Positions 50,970-58,550 of a stretch of 64,000 nt of DNA are shown here, piece after piece. The position numbers and the translations under genes were made by a program. The number at the start of each line of letters is the position of its first letter. Within the stretch, counting starts at the first letter, position 1. The notes beneath the pieces were generated by a model that was given only the letters and a program-made list of their open reading frames with translations, made no database searches and was not told the origin of the DNA. The DNA is taken from contig NZ_JAZDRO010000001.1 of NCBI RefSeq assembly GCF_036330325.1, forward strand, positions 434,001-498,000. Reading direction: 5' to 3'. Source of the stretch: Hyphobacterium marinum. GTDB taxonomy: Bacteria; Pseudomonadota; Alphaproteobacteria; Caulobacterales; Maricaulaceae.

Positions 50970-51932
50970 ATGGCCCGCAACAAGATCGCCCTTATCGGTT
51001 CCGGCATGATCGGCGGCACGCTCGCCCACATCGCTGCGCGCGAGGAGCTGGGCGATGTCGTCCTGTTCGACATTGCCGAAGGGGTGGCCAAGGGCAAGGC
51101 GCTCGATATCGCGGAAGCCAGCCCGGTTTTCGGCAAGGACTCCACGCTGAAGGGTGCCGACGATTATGCCGCCATCGCGGGCGCGGATGTGTGCATCGTC
51201 ACCGCCGGTGTGCCGCGCAAGCCGGGCATGAGCCGCGACGATCTCCTGGGCATCAATCTGAAAGTCATGAAAGCGGTCGGCGAAGGCATCGCCAAGCACG
51301 CGCCGGATGCCTTTGTCATCTGCATCACTAATCCGCTGGACGCGATGGTGTGGGCGTTGCGTGAATTTTCCGGCCTGCCGCACAACAAGGTCGTTGGCAT
51401 GGCCGGCGTACTCGACTCGGCCCGTTTCCGCTACTTCCTCGCCGAGGAATTTGGCGTGTCGGTTGAAGACGTGACCGCTTTCGTGATGGGCGGGCATGGC
51501 GACACGATGGTGCCGCTGCTGCGCTACTCGACCGTGGCCGGTATCCCGGTGCCGGACATGGTCGCGATGGGCTGGTCCACAGATGAAAAGATGAGTGCCA
51601 TTGTCGACCGCACACGCGGCGGCGGCGGCGAGATCGTCGCCCTTTTGGGCAATGGCTCGGCCTATTATGCGCCGGCGGAAAGCGCCATCGACATGGCGGT
51701 GTCCTATCTGCGCGACAAGAAGCGGATCCTGCCCTGCGCGGCCCACCTGACCGGTCAGTTCGGCGTTGACGGCATGTATGTCGGCGTCCCGGTCGTGATC
51801 GGTGCGGGCGGTGTGGAGAAGATCGTCGAAATCACGCTCAATGATGACGAGCAGGCGATGTTCGACACGTCTGTTGCCGCGGTGCAGGGCCTCGTGGATG
51901 CCTGCAAGGGTCTCGACGGCAGCCTGAAATAG
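50970..51932 (+). CDS. mdh: Malate dehydrogenase (LDH-like type)
   Basis: Mdh interconverts malate and oxaloacetate in the TCA cycle using NAD. The 320-residue protein begins MARNKIALIGSGMIGGTLAHIA with the Rossmann GxGxxG, has the substrate loop AGVPRKPGMSRDDLLGINLKV (Arg residues that select the dicarboxylate), ITNPLDAMVW and the catalytic His in MGGHGDTMVPL. The start has AAGGAG 9 bases upstream. sucC, the next TCA gene in many relatives, begins at 63603. Confidence 0.97.
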   Translation: MARNKIALIGSGMIGGTLAHIAAREELGDVVLFDIAEGVAKGKALDIAEASPVFGKDSTLKGADDYAAIAGADVCIVTAGVPRKPGMSRDDLLGINLKVMKAVGEGIAKHAPDAFVICITNPLDAMVWALREFSGLPHNKVVGMAGVLDSARFRYFLAEEFGVSVEDVTAFVMGGHGDTMVPLLRYSTVAGIPVPDMVAMGWSTDEKMSAIVDRTRGGGGEIVALLGNGSAYYAPAESAIDMAVSYLRDKKRILPCAAHLTGQFGVDGMYVGVPVVIGAGGVEKIVEITLNDDEQAMFDTSVAAVQGLVDACKGLDGSLK

Positions 51933-51950
51933 GGGTTCGCGGGCTTCGGG

Positions 51951-52490
51951 CTATCCCAGTCCGAATCCGGCAATCTGGCCGACCTGACCGGTGTTCAGGC
52001 GCATGATCTCGAAGGTCAGCGCCAGCAAGGCCGTATTCCATGCCAGAACCGGCCAGAGCGACACTCCGGCCAGGCGCGTCGCCTTGCCGGCCGCCCAGGC
52101 CGCGAAGATCGAAACCATCCAGATCGCCGCGATGGCCAGGAAGCCGAGCGTGACATCGCACAATACGAGAAAGAGAACGACCCAGACCGCCGTCCCGGCC
52201 AGCAGGACGAGTTCGGTCAGAATGGCCAGCCAGCGCCAGCCGGGCCGGCCAAAGCGCTCGGTCGCCCAGATCGTGTAAGCGAGCAACAACGTCTTGGCGA
52301 TCCACAGCCAGACCAGCAGATTGACTGGCGGCATCCAGCCGGGAAGGTTCAGCTCCTCGGTGGCCCAGGCCGCAGCCCCGGACGCAAAGGCCCACCCGGC
52401 CGCGGCCCCCGTCACGGCGGCGGCGGCGATCAAATAGAACGCTAGGCGTCCCACAGTGGGATGGTCACGCTGGGTCAAGGGCTGCTCCAC
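51951..52490 (-). CDS. TspO/MBR-like membrane protein
   Basis: A 179-residue protein with five predicted helices. The loop and helix region TEELNLPGWMPPVNLLVWLWIAKTLLLAYTIWATER recalls the TspO sequence W-x5-PPW...W, and other Trp-rich helices fit the family, which binds porphyrins and other hydrophobic ligands. The match is moderate, so the family call is tentative. It converges on mdh, with an 18-base gap. Confidence 0.7.
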   Translation of the reverse strand: MEQPLTQRDHPTVGRLAFYLIAAAAVTGAAAGWAFASGAAAWATEELNLPGWMPPVNLLVWLWIAKTLLLAYTIWATERFGRPGWRWLAILTELVLLAGTAVWVVLFLVLCDVTLGFLAIAAIWMVSIFAAWAAGKATRLAGVSLWPVLAWNTALLALTFEIMRLNTGQVGQIAGFGLG

Positions 52491-52650
52491 ACCGCAAAAT
52501 ACGGCTATCCGCGTCCCTTCTGTGCAAAGCTTGCGCCGGAAAAGGGCGCGAAAATGGCACAGTCTGTTTTCTGATCAGCGTAGCTTGTGAATTCCTCCCT
52601 TTCGCGCGAGCATTCCCGCTACGCGGTATGCTTGCCTGAAAGGCCTCGCC

Positions 52651-53214
52651 ATGACGTCGCTCTCGGATGCGCTTGGACCGGTTCTGGAAACGCCACGACT
52701 GCGCCTGCGGCCGCCGCAGGAAAGCGATCTGGAGCCCCTGATTGCCGTGATGGGGGACGAGGAGACCGCGCGGTATATCGGCGGGGTGCAGTCGCCGCCC
52801 CTGGTCTGGCGGGCGCTGGCGGCGCTGATCGGCCATTGGGCCATTCGCGGCTATGGCTTTTTCGTGCTCGAAGACCGCGAAACGGGCGACTGGATCGGCC
52901 GGGTGGGGCCCTGGTATCCGCATGAATGGCCGCAACCGGAAGTCGGCTGGACGATTGCCCGTCAGCACTGGGGCAAGGGCTATGCGGCCGAAGCTGCAGC
53001 GCGGGCGCTCGACTGGGTCTTTGACGATCTGGGGTGGGAGTCGGTCGCTCACCTCATCCACAAGGACAATGCGGGCTCGGCCAGCGTGGCGCGCAAGCTG
53101 GGTTCGACGAATTCGGGCCGCGAAGTGGCTGTGCCCGGCTTTGACATGCAGGTCGATATCTGGGGACAAAGCCGCGAAGACTGGTCGAGAAACCGGGCCG
53201 CGCTGCAGCGGTAA
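52651..53214 (+). CDS. GNAT-family N-acetyltransferase (RimJ/RimL-like)
   Basis: A 187-residue acetyltransferase of the RimJ type: TPRLRLRPPQESDLEPLIAVMGDEE at the N-terminus, the acetyl-CoA loop VGWTIARQHWGKGYAAEAARALDW-like with the Q/RxxGxG/A motif, and HLIHKDNAGSASVARKLGS. It transfers an acetyl group to an amine, perhaps a ribosomal protein or small molecule; the target is unknown. Confidence 0.9.
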   Translation: MTSLSDALGPVLETPRLRLRPPQESDLEPLIAVMGDEETARYIGGVQSPPLVWRALAALIGHWAIRGYGFFVLEDRETGDWIGRVGPWYPHEWPQPEVGWTIARQHWGKGYAAEAAARALDWVFDDLGWESVAHLIHKDNAGSASVARKLGSTNSGREVAVPGFDMQVDIWGQSREDWSRNRAALQR

Positions 53215-53270
53215 TATACAATTATATCAATAATCTACATTGATCCCAAAGCTCGGCGCAAGCAGGGACT

Positions 53271-53303
53271 TTGACATCAATTCGATAGTTAGCTAAATAT
53301 CGA
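53271..53303 (+). promoter_or_regulatory. Promoter and operator of the SdpR-like gene
   Basis: A perfect -35 TTGACA (53271-53276), 17 bases, then TAAATA (53294-53299) place the transcription start within a base or two of the ATG at 53307. An inverted repeat TCGATA-N10-TATCGA (53282-53303) overlaps the -10 box. A GATTC methylation site sits at 53302-53306. Confidence 0.6.
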
Positions 53304-53306
53304 TTC

Positions 53307-53648
53307 ATGAGCAAGGTCTTCAAAGCCCTGTCCGACCCGACCCGCCGCCGCGTCCTTGAGCTGCTCAAGGCCGGTCCAATGAGCGCGGGCGAACTGTCGG
53401 CCCAGTTCGACGTGTCCAAGCCGACGATGTCGGCGCACTTCGCCGTGCTGCGCGAGGCCGACCTCGTCACCTCGGAGAAAGTCGGGAAATCGGTCGTCTA
53501 TCAGCTCAAGATGTCGGTTCTGGAAGACGCCCTCCTCGGCTTCGCCCAGGCCTTCGGCTGGCAGTTGCAGGACATTCCCTCCGCGCCCGGCCCCAAGGCC
53601 GGTTCCGGCCCGGACTCCGCGAACACCCGAAAGGTATCTGACCCATGA
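53307..53648 (+). CDS. ArsR-family repressor, SdpR-like
   Basis: A 113-residue winged-helix repressor starting MSKVFKALSDPTRRRVLELLKAGPMSAGELSAQFDVSKPTMSAHFAVLREADLV, the ArsR/SdpR pattern, with no obvious metal-binding Cys pair. In Bacillus, SdpR represses its own operon with SdpI. Here two SdpI-like membrane genes follow, the first overlapping by 4 bases. There is no ribosome site; the promoter position suggests a leaderless transcript. The inverted repeat over the -10 box should allow autorepression. Confidence 0.9.
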   Translation: MSKVFKALSDPTRRRVLELLKAGPMSAGELSAQFDVSKPTMSAHFAVLREADLVTSEKVGKSVVYQLKMSVLEDALLGFAQAFGWQLQDIPSAPGPKAGSGPDSANTRKVSDP

Positions 53649-54229
53649 TCGCCCTGACCCTGACCGCTTATCCGGTGCGAACCGCGCTGCTGACCGCTTT
53701 TGTCCTGACCGTGATCAACTGGACACTGGACCCGGGCAAGATGCTGCTCTGGGGCGGCGTCGTCGCCGTGGTGGCCGCAGGCCTTTTTGCTGCGTTCACG
53801 TTGGGGCGCGGCGAGGGGCAGAGCGCCCGGTCGATCCGCGCCAGCCTGTTCGGGGCTTCGCTGATGATCAGCGGGGGCCTGACCGTGTCGATCGGCGACC
53901 AGCTGGGATGGCTGTCCGACGCCACCGGTCAGCGCCTGTTCGGCGTCATGGTGGGCCTGATGCTGGTCGTGACCGGCAATTTTCTGCCGAAAACCGTCCG
54001 GCCGCTGACGCAGTCGCGCTGTGACCGGGCGCGCCTGCAGAAAATCGAACGCTATGCCGGCTGGCTGCTGGTGGCGGCCGGTCTGGCTCATACCGCCCTC
54101 TGGGTGTTCGCCCCGGCTGACCGGGCCAACACCGCCGCGATGATGGTTGTCGCCGGGGCCCTGTTCCTGATCGCCGCAACCTGGCTGGTCGTCGCCCGTG
54201 AAGACAAGTCACGCGCCCGCCCGCACTAG
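53645..54229 (+). CDS. SdpI-like membrane protein 1
   Basis: A 194-residue protein with six membrane helices. The SdpI-type core is FGVMVGLMLVVTGNFLPKTVRPLTQ, followed by a short basic loop and another helix pair. SdpI in Bacillus gives immunity to the SdpC toxin and controls SdpR. Its ATG overlaps the repressor's stop (ATGA). It resembles the next gene, so the two look like paralogues. No SdpC-like toxin gene is nearby. Confidence 0.78.
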   Translation: MIALTLTAYPVRTALLTAFVLTVINWTLDPGKMLLWGGVVAVVAAGLFAAFTLGRGEGQSARSIRASLFGASLMISGGLTVSIGDQLGWLSDATGQRLFGVMVGLMLVVTGNFLPKTVRPLTQSRCDRARLQKIERYAGWLLVAAGLAHTALWVFAPADRANTAAMMVVAGALFLIAATWLVVAREDKSRARPH

Positions 54230-54238
54230 GAGACTGTC

Positions 54239-54865
54239 ATGACAGAGACATTGCACAAGCCGTCGCACCCGGTATCCATCGCCTTCGCCGTCTTGCTGAT
54301 CGCGGGTCTGGCCGGGGTCGTCCTCGCCGGGGCGTTCGATTGGCTCGACCGGGATTTGACACGTCGGCTGGCCTGTATCGTTTTCGGCCTGATGCTGCTG
54401 GGAGCGGGCAATATCCTGCCCAAGATTGTAATGCCGGTCCGGTCCGGCCGTGCCTATCCGGGGATGCGGCGCGCCGACCGGCTTGCCGGAGCGATCTTTG
54501 TTCTCGCTGGTCTGGCCTGCGTCGGAGTCGCGGTGTTTGCTCCGGCTGACGGTATTCTGCTTATCGAATCCGTCATCGGAATCGGAACCTTCATGGTTGC
54601 CGGACTGATCTGGTCGGGAGCAGCGCTGGCCGCGCCGCGCGCTGAAACCGCCGACACCGAACAAAGCCCCGAAACTGCCCGGGCGAAGGTTCAACGCCTG
54701 TCGGTCTTCCTGATCCTGAACGGCCTGTTCTGGGCCTTCCTGATCTTCGTCGCGGACATTGTCTGGGGCGATGCGGGCGCGCAGTGGATGCTGGTCCCCT
54801 TCATCATCGTGAACAGCCTGCTCGCCGTGACGCAGATCAAGCTGTTCCGGGGTCTGAAATCCTAG
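54239..54865 (+). CDS. SdpI-like membrane protein 2
   Basis: A 208-residue paralogue of the preceding protein: CIVFGLMLLGAGNILPKIVMP corresponds to FGVMVGLMLVVTGNFLPK, and DRLAGAIFVLAGLACVGVAVFAPAD to IERYAGWLLVAAGLAHTALW. Six membrane segments are predicted. The ribosome site AGGAGA lies 8 bases before ATG 54239. The stop shares CTAG with the convergent LytTR gene. Function is inferred only from position. Confidence 0.75.
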   Translation: MTETLHKPSHPVSIAFAVLLIAGLAGVVLAGAFDWLDRDLTRRLACIVFGLMLLGAGNILPKIVMPVRSGRAYPGMRRADRLAGAIFVLAGLACVGVAVFAPADGILLIESVIGIGTFMVAGLIWSGAALAAPRAETADTEQSPETARAKVQRLSVFLILNGLFWAFLIFVADIVWGDAGAQWMLVPFIIVNSLLAVTQIKLFRGLKS

Positions 54866-55602
54866 AACCAGCCCGCCTCCCGCAGACGGGGAGCGTGGGT
54901 CCGGCTGACGGGCACTTCCATGCCATCGGAGAGTACCAATGTGGCTCGTCCGCCTGACACACGCGCGTCGGTGACGGCTGCTCGGCTGACCCACCAGGAC
55001 CGGTGGGTCTGTGCGCCTTCGAGCGCCTCCACGGCGGCAATCGCATCAGCCAGCCGCATCAGGATCAGCGCATCACCGGCTGAGGTATGGACCCGCAGAT
55101 AATGGTCCTCGGACTGGAGCGCCCGGATTTCAGCCCGGCGCAGTCGTACCGGCAGCTTGTCGGTCAGCGCACGTCCCGCGAGCGGCTCCGAACTGCCCTG
55201 CCCGCTGGCGTGGCGGTCCTTCAAATAACTGATCGCGGAGACGGCGGCCGAGATCACCCAGACCAGCGCAAAGACCATGGGCCAGACGGATAACGGTGTC
55301 GGATCACCGAACAGGGCCTGAAGGGTCAGCACCGCGGCGGTGACCGGTATCGCGACCAGAATGGAGACCAGCGCGTAAGCGAGCCATTCCGGCCAGGTGC
55401 CCGAAACCGGCTCGATCATTCGCGTGGCGACCTGGCCGCAGATCGTCCCGAAAGCGATCAGCCCGACCCAGTAGAACCAGACAGCGGGCCAGCCCAGTCC
55501 GGCGGTCTGGTACGGCGCGAGAAAAGCCAGAAACGTCCCGACAACCAGGAAAAATCCCGCGCTGGGCAAGATCGCCCGGATCGGTTTGGTCCACTTGCCC
55601 AC
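54862..55602 (-). CDS. LytTR-domain regulator with four membrane helices
   Basis: A 246-residue regulator with four N-terminal membrane helices (FFLVVGTFLAFLAPYQ, VWFYWVGLIAFGTICG, LVSILVAIPVTAAVLTLQ, VFALVWVISAAVSAISYL) and a C-terminal LytTR domain: IRALQSEDHYLRVHTSAGDALILMRLADAIAAVEALEGAQTHRSWWVSRAAV in family order. The start is GTG 55602, preferred because CAGGAG lies upstream; longer frames have no ribosome site. The inverted repeat at 55628-55655 may be its operator. Confidence 0.85.
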   Translation of the reverse strand: MGKWTKPIRAILPSAGFFLVVGTFLAFLAPYQTAGLGWPAVWFYWVGLIAFGTICGQVATRMIEPVSGTWPEWLAYALVSILVAIPVTAAVLTLQALFGDPTPLSVWPMVFALVWVISAAVSAISYLKDRHASGQGSSEPLAGRALTDKLPVRLRRAEIRALQSEDHYLRVHTSAGDALILMRLADAIAAVEALEGAQTHRSWWVSRAAVTDARVSGGRATLVLSDGMEVPVSRTHAPRLREAGWF

Positions 55603-55627
55603 GCGCCGCTCCTGTCCGTTCACGTAT

Positions 55628-55655
55628 CGCGAACGGGAGAATAGCGCGGTTCGCG
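55628..55655. promoter_or_regulatory. Candidate LytTR binding site
   Basis: CGCGAAC (55628-55634) and GTTCGCG (55649-55655) form a 7-base inverted repeat with 14 bases between, in the gap between the LytTR gene and the divergent small gene. Confidence 0.4.
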
Positions 55656-55753
55656 GCGGGAATAACCCCGCTCGCGAATTGCCGGTTTCTCCGGTCCCCG
55701 ATCCGCGCCAGTGGGAGGGCCTCACAGCCCGCACCCTGCAATGGAGGATTTAC

Positions 55754-55870
55754 ATGCGGACCGCTCTTTTTCTGATCACGAGTTTCGCGCTCGCTTTCCC
55801 GGCCCTGGTTTTCACGCTCGACCAGGCCGCCGGCGATCCCGTTATCCTGTGTGGCGGAGCCCGGTCATGA
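55754..55870 (+). CDS. Small 38-residue membrane or exported peptide upstream of DUF2306
   Basis: The peptide reads MRTALFLITSFALAFPALVF then TLDQAAGDPVILCGGARS, one hydrophobic helix and a single Cys. A strong GGAGG ribosome site precedes it, and its stop overlaps the next ATG (ATGA), so the two are translationally coupled. The function is unknown; a leader or small subunit role is possible. Confidence 0.6.
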   Translation: MRTALFLITSFALAFPALVFTLDQAAGDPVILCGGARS

Positions 55871-56397
55871 CTTCACTGCGTCATCTCGCCATTGGCTTCG
55901 TCTTGCTGACCGTCGTTGTCGGTGCCGCCCTCTGGCAGGCGACCGGAGACAATTTCCCGGCCGTGCTCGCCGGCATGGCCAATTCCTACAAGGGAATCCA
56001 ATTTAACCTCGCCCCTCTGTTCGAAGCGAACTGGGTCATTCAGATCCATGTCGCCGCAGCGATGTCGGCCCTCGTGCTCGGTGCGGTCCAGCTGGCCGCC
56101 CCGAAAGGCACGCTACCCCATCGCACACTGGGCTATGTCTGGGCGGTGCTGATGGTGACGACCGCGATCAGCGCGATCTTCATTCGCGAGATCAACGGCG
56201 GCGACTTCAGCTTCATCCACATCTTCGTGCCGCTCACCCTGTTGGGCCTCGTCGGGGTGATCGCCAATGCGCGCAAGATGAAGACCGAGAAACACCGCAA
56301 TGCCGTCCTGGGCCTGTTCTTCGGCGCGCTTCTTCTGCCGGGCCTGTTTGCGTTCATGCCCGGGCGGCTGATGTGGCAGATCGTCTTCAGTGGGTGA
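55867..56397 (+). CDS. DUF2306-domain membrane protein
   Basis: A 176-residue protein with about five helices. The DUF2306 signature is IHVAAAMSALVLGAVQLAAPKGTLPHRTLGYVWAVLMV followed by SFIHIFVPLTLLGLVGVIANARKMKTEKHRNAV with conserved histidines on the membrane face. These proteins may coordinate heme or metal, but the function is undefined. It begins inside the stop of the 38-residue gene. Confidence 0.85.
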   Translation: MTSLRHLAIGFVLLTVVVGAALWQATGDNFPAVLAGMANSYKGIQFNLAPLFEANWVIQIHVAAAMSALVLGAVQLAAPKGTLPHRTLGYVWAVLMVTTAISAIFIREINGGDFSFIHIFVPLTLLGLVGVIANARKMKTEKHRNAVLGLFFGALLLPGLFAFMPGRLMWQIVFSG

Positions 56398-56690
56398 GAC
56401 CTTCACGCCGGTGTGGGCGAGGTGAACAAGTGGTAGGTCTGCCTGTTGGTTCAGCTCGCCAGGATTCCCGGCAATCGAACTGAGGGGACATGTCATGATC
56501 AGGTTAGCCACCCTGGCAGGTATGCCTCTCTGCGCCTGAAAGCGCGCGGCGGTTCGCAGAACAACGATACCTGTGTCGCCACCGGTGAAAACCGCCAGCT
56601 CGTGCGGATCGATAGGCAGGGACAGGACATGCGGTTCCAGGCCCTGCCACCGCTGGCCGCGCCGCAAGGCCCACTTGACCGCCAGGACTC
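56398..56690. other. Intergenic region, possible remnant of a small secreted-protein gene
   Basis: Between the DUF2306 gene and nrsF the plus strand has a start at 56495 encoding MIRLATLAGMPLCA then a stop, behind GGGGAC. In another frame GGSQNNDTCVATGENRQLVR follows. The pattern recalls a signal peptide and mature protein separated by a frameshift. No intact gene is seen, and it could be chance. Confidence 0.3.
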
Positions 56691-57326
56691 CTACCAGCGC
56701 AGCAGGCGGGGTCCGAGCAGGGCACCGGTACCGGCCACCACCAAAACTGCCAGCAGATACCAGCTGGCCAGGAAGGTGAGGCTGGTCTCGGCGCATCCCA
56801 GCGAATAGATCGCCGCCGCCCCGCCGCCCGCAACCAGCCCTGCGGCCAGTCCGGCTGCGCGCGGGCGCGTCGGCGCCATGCGGCGCAGGCCGATGACGCT
56901 GGCGACGAAGAGCGGTGCCGACAGCAGGCCGACTTTCCACAGACAGCTCGACCAGGAGTGGCCAAGCAGGGCGTCGATCCGCGCGCCATCAGATGTGAGG
57001 ACCAGATTGACCAGTCCGGCCAGCACCAGTGCCGCGGCCAGAAGACCGGCGGCAAGAAGGCCATTGCCGGGCTTTCCGCCCGGCCGTGAGAGGTGCAGGA
57101 GCGCGGGTGCTGCCAGGGCCGCGATCAGTGCCATGACGCCGAACTTGATCCAGAAATGCGGCAACATGACCGCGCTTTCCATGTCGGTCCGGAGCCCGAA
57201 GACAAACACGACAATGCCCAGCGGGATGAGCGCTGCGGCCGCCATCGGCGCAAGCACGGTCAGGACCGGACGGCGGGGCGGGGCCGGCTGCAGGTCATCG
57301 GCTAGCGTCTCGATCAGATCCTTCAT
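56691..57326 (-). CDS. nrsF: NrsF-like anti-sigma factor (DUF1109)
   Basis: A 211-residue membrane protein with six helices. The cytoplasmic N-terminus MKDLIETLADDLQP is a DUF1109 hallmark. Two cysteines, Cys128 (SSCLW) and Cys178 (LGCAE), lie in periplasmic loops; as I recall, a similar Cys pair in Caulobacter NrsF senses metal or oxidant stress and releases SigF. It overlaps the sigma factor gene by 4 bases, the standard pairing of an ECF factor and its anti-sigma. Confidence 0.9.
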   Translation of the reverse strand: MKDLIETLADDLQPAPPRRPVLTVLAPMAAAALIPLGIVVFVFGLRTDMESAVMLPHFWIKFGVMALIAALAAPALLHLSRPGGKPGNGLLAAGLLAAALVLAGLVNLVLTSDGARIDALLGHSWSSCLWKVGLLSAPLFVASVIGLRRMAPTRPRAAGLAAGLVAGGGAAAIYSLGCAETSLTFLASWYLLAVLVVAGTGALLGPRLLRW

Positions 57327-57877
57327 GGGTCGGTCTTTCCGCTGTCGTCGAGGCTGGCGGATGCGGTCTTGAGGCCGCGATGCACGCTGACCTTGATCGA
57401 GGATTCGCTGGTGCCGAGCGCGGCGGCGGCCTCGCGGGTCGACAGACCGTCGATCCGGGTCAGGCGAATGGCGCGGGCCTGCTTCTCCGGCAGGCGGCCC
57501 AGCAATTCCTCGAGATCCATGCGTGCGCCGGCCGCTTCGGCATCGTCGGCGAGGTCGGCGGCGAAGCGGGCTTCGTCCAGGGGTTCGGTACGCCGCACTT
57601 TCAGCCGCCGGTAGTGGTCAATTAGCTTGTAGCGCGCAATGCCGTAGAGCCAGCCCGAGAAGGCCAGACCCGGATCATAGGTTGCGCGTTTCACATGCAC
57701 GGCCATCAGGGTTTCCTGTACCAGATCGTCGACGCTGGCCGCATCGGCGGCGAGGCGGCGCGAAAAATAGGCGGACAGCCGGCCCTGCAGGGCCACCAGA
57801 AGCTCCCGATAGGCGCTGGCGTCACCCTGCTGGCCGAGTGCCATCAGGACGGCAAACCGGGTCTCCTGATCAGGCAT
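57323..57877 (-). CDS. sigF: ECF sigma factor SigF-like
   Basis: A 184-residue ECF sigma factor. Region 2 is DDLVQETLMAVHVKRATYDPGLAFSGWLYGIARYKLIDHYRR and region 4 is LGRLPEKQARAIRLTRIDGLSTREAAAALGTSESSIKVSVHRGLK. An upstream in-frame GTG at 57934 would place the promoter inside the coding sequence, so ATG 57877 is chosen. It is co-transcribed with nrsF and diverges from the bufferin operon, which shares its promoter motif. It probably governs a heavy-metal stress response as in Caulobacter. Confidence 0.92.
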   Translation of the reverse strand: MPDQETRFAVLMALGQQGDASAYRELLVALQGRLSAYFSRRLAADAASVDDLVQETLMAVHVKRATYDPGLAFSGWLYGIARYKLIDHYRRLKVRRTEPLDEARFAADLADDAEAAGARMDLEELLGRLPEKQARAIRLTRIDGLSTREAAAALGTSESSIKVSVHRGLKTASASLDDSGKTDP

Positions 57878-57901
57878 GTCCGCGAACTGCTCCCCCTGTC
57901 C

Positions 57902-57927
57902 TTCGCACCAGACGGTCTGACGGTTAC
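57902..57927 (-). promoter_or_regulatory. Autoregulatory ECF (SigF-type) promoter of sigF-nrsF
   Basis: On the minus strand GTAACC (57927-57922) and CGAA (57905-57902) are separated by exactly 16 bases, and GGAC follows. The same bipartite motif with the same spacing precedes the bufferin gene at 58132. Identity of both boxes and of the spacer length makes chance unlikely. Confidence 0.82.
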
Positions 57928-58131
57928 AGGCCACGACTCATTCAAGACACCCGGGCCGGTGCGCAGGTCAGTCTAGCCCCGGTCGTGGAGCGGGCAAAAC
58001 CGGGTTTTCACCGCCTGGCAGGTACGGCTCACGAAGCCGTGAACGCAACAAAGGCCGGGAAATTAGTCTATATAATTCAATATACTATCGCGTCGTGACT
58101 CACGCCACCGCGGTTTTCTGGCCACCCGCCT

Positions 58132-58157
58132 GTAACCGCATCGCCGCCCGGCGCGAA
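58132..58157 (+). promoter_or_regulatory. ECF (SigF-type) promoter of the bufferin operon
   Basis: GTAACC (58132-58137), 16 bases, CGAA (58154-58157), then GGAGGG. It matches the promoter of sigF itself and lies about 70 bases before the bufA start. Confidence 0.82.
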
Positions 58158-58226
58158 GGAGGGAGCGTGGCCGGCCTGCCCGGTCAGTCACTGCCTCAGG
58201 CTCAACTTCACTGGAGATCAAGACCG

Positions 58227-58529
58227 ATGAAAACCCAAACCAAATTCGCCGCCCTGACCGCGTCCGCCTTTGCGCTGTCGCTGGCCTCTGCCGTCGCCCA
58301 CGCCGATGATGGCGACATGGACGAGATGGCCGCTGACGGCCAGGAACGCTGCTACGGCGTGGCGCTGGCCGGCGAGAATGATTGCGCGGCCGGGCCGGGC
58401 ACGTCCTGCCAGGGCACGTCCACCGTCGACTACCAGGGCAATGCCTGGACCTATGTCGAGGAAGGCACCTGCGAGAGCATCGAAACGCCCTACGGCAACG
58501 GTTCGCTCGAGCCGATCGAGCGCCCGTAG
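58227..58529 (+). CDS. Bufferin precursor peptide (DUF2282, BufA1-like)
   Basis: A 100-residue exported precursor. The signal peptide ends AVAHA-DDG. The core contains Cys42 in ERCYGVALAGENDC (with Cys53), Cys61 in GTSCQGTS and Cys82 in VEEGTCES, the four-cysteine DUF2282 pattern. In bufferins, an MNIO enzyme converts some of these cysteines to thiooxazoles that bind copper. The next gene encodes that enzyme, 21 bases on. It is preceded by a SigF-type promoter. Confidence 0.9.
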   Translation: MKTQTKFAALTASAFALSLASAVAHADDGDMDEMAADGQERCYGVALAGENDCAAGPGTSCQGTSTVDYQGNAWTYVEEGTCESIETPYGNGSLEPIERP

Positions 58530-58550
58530 GCTCTCCGGCCTTTTTCGCAC

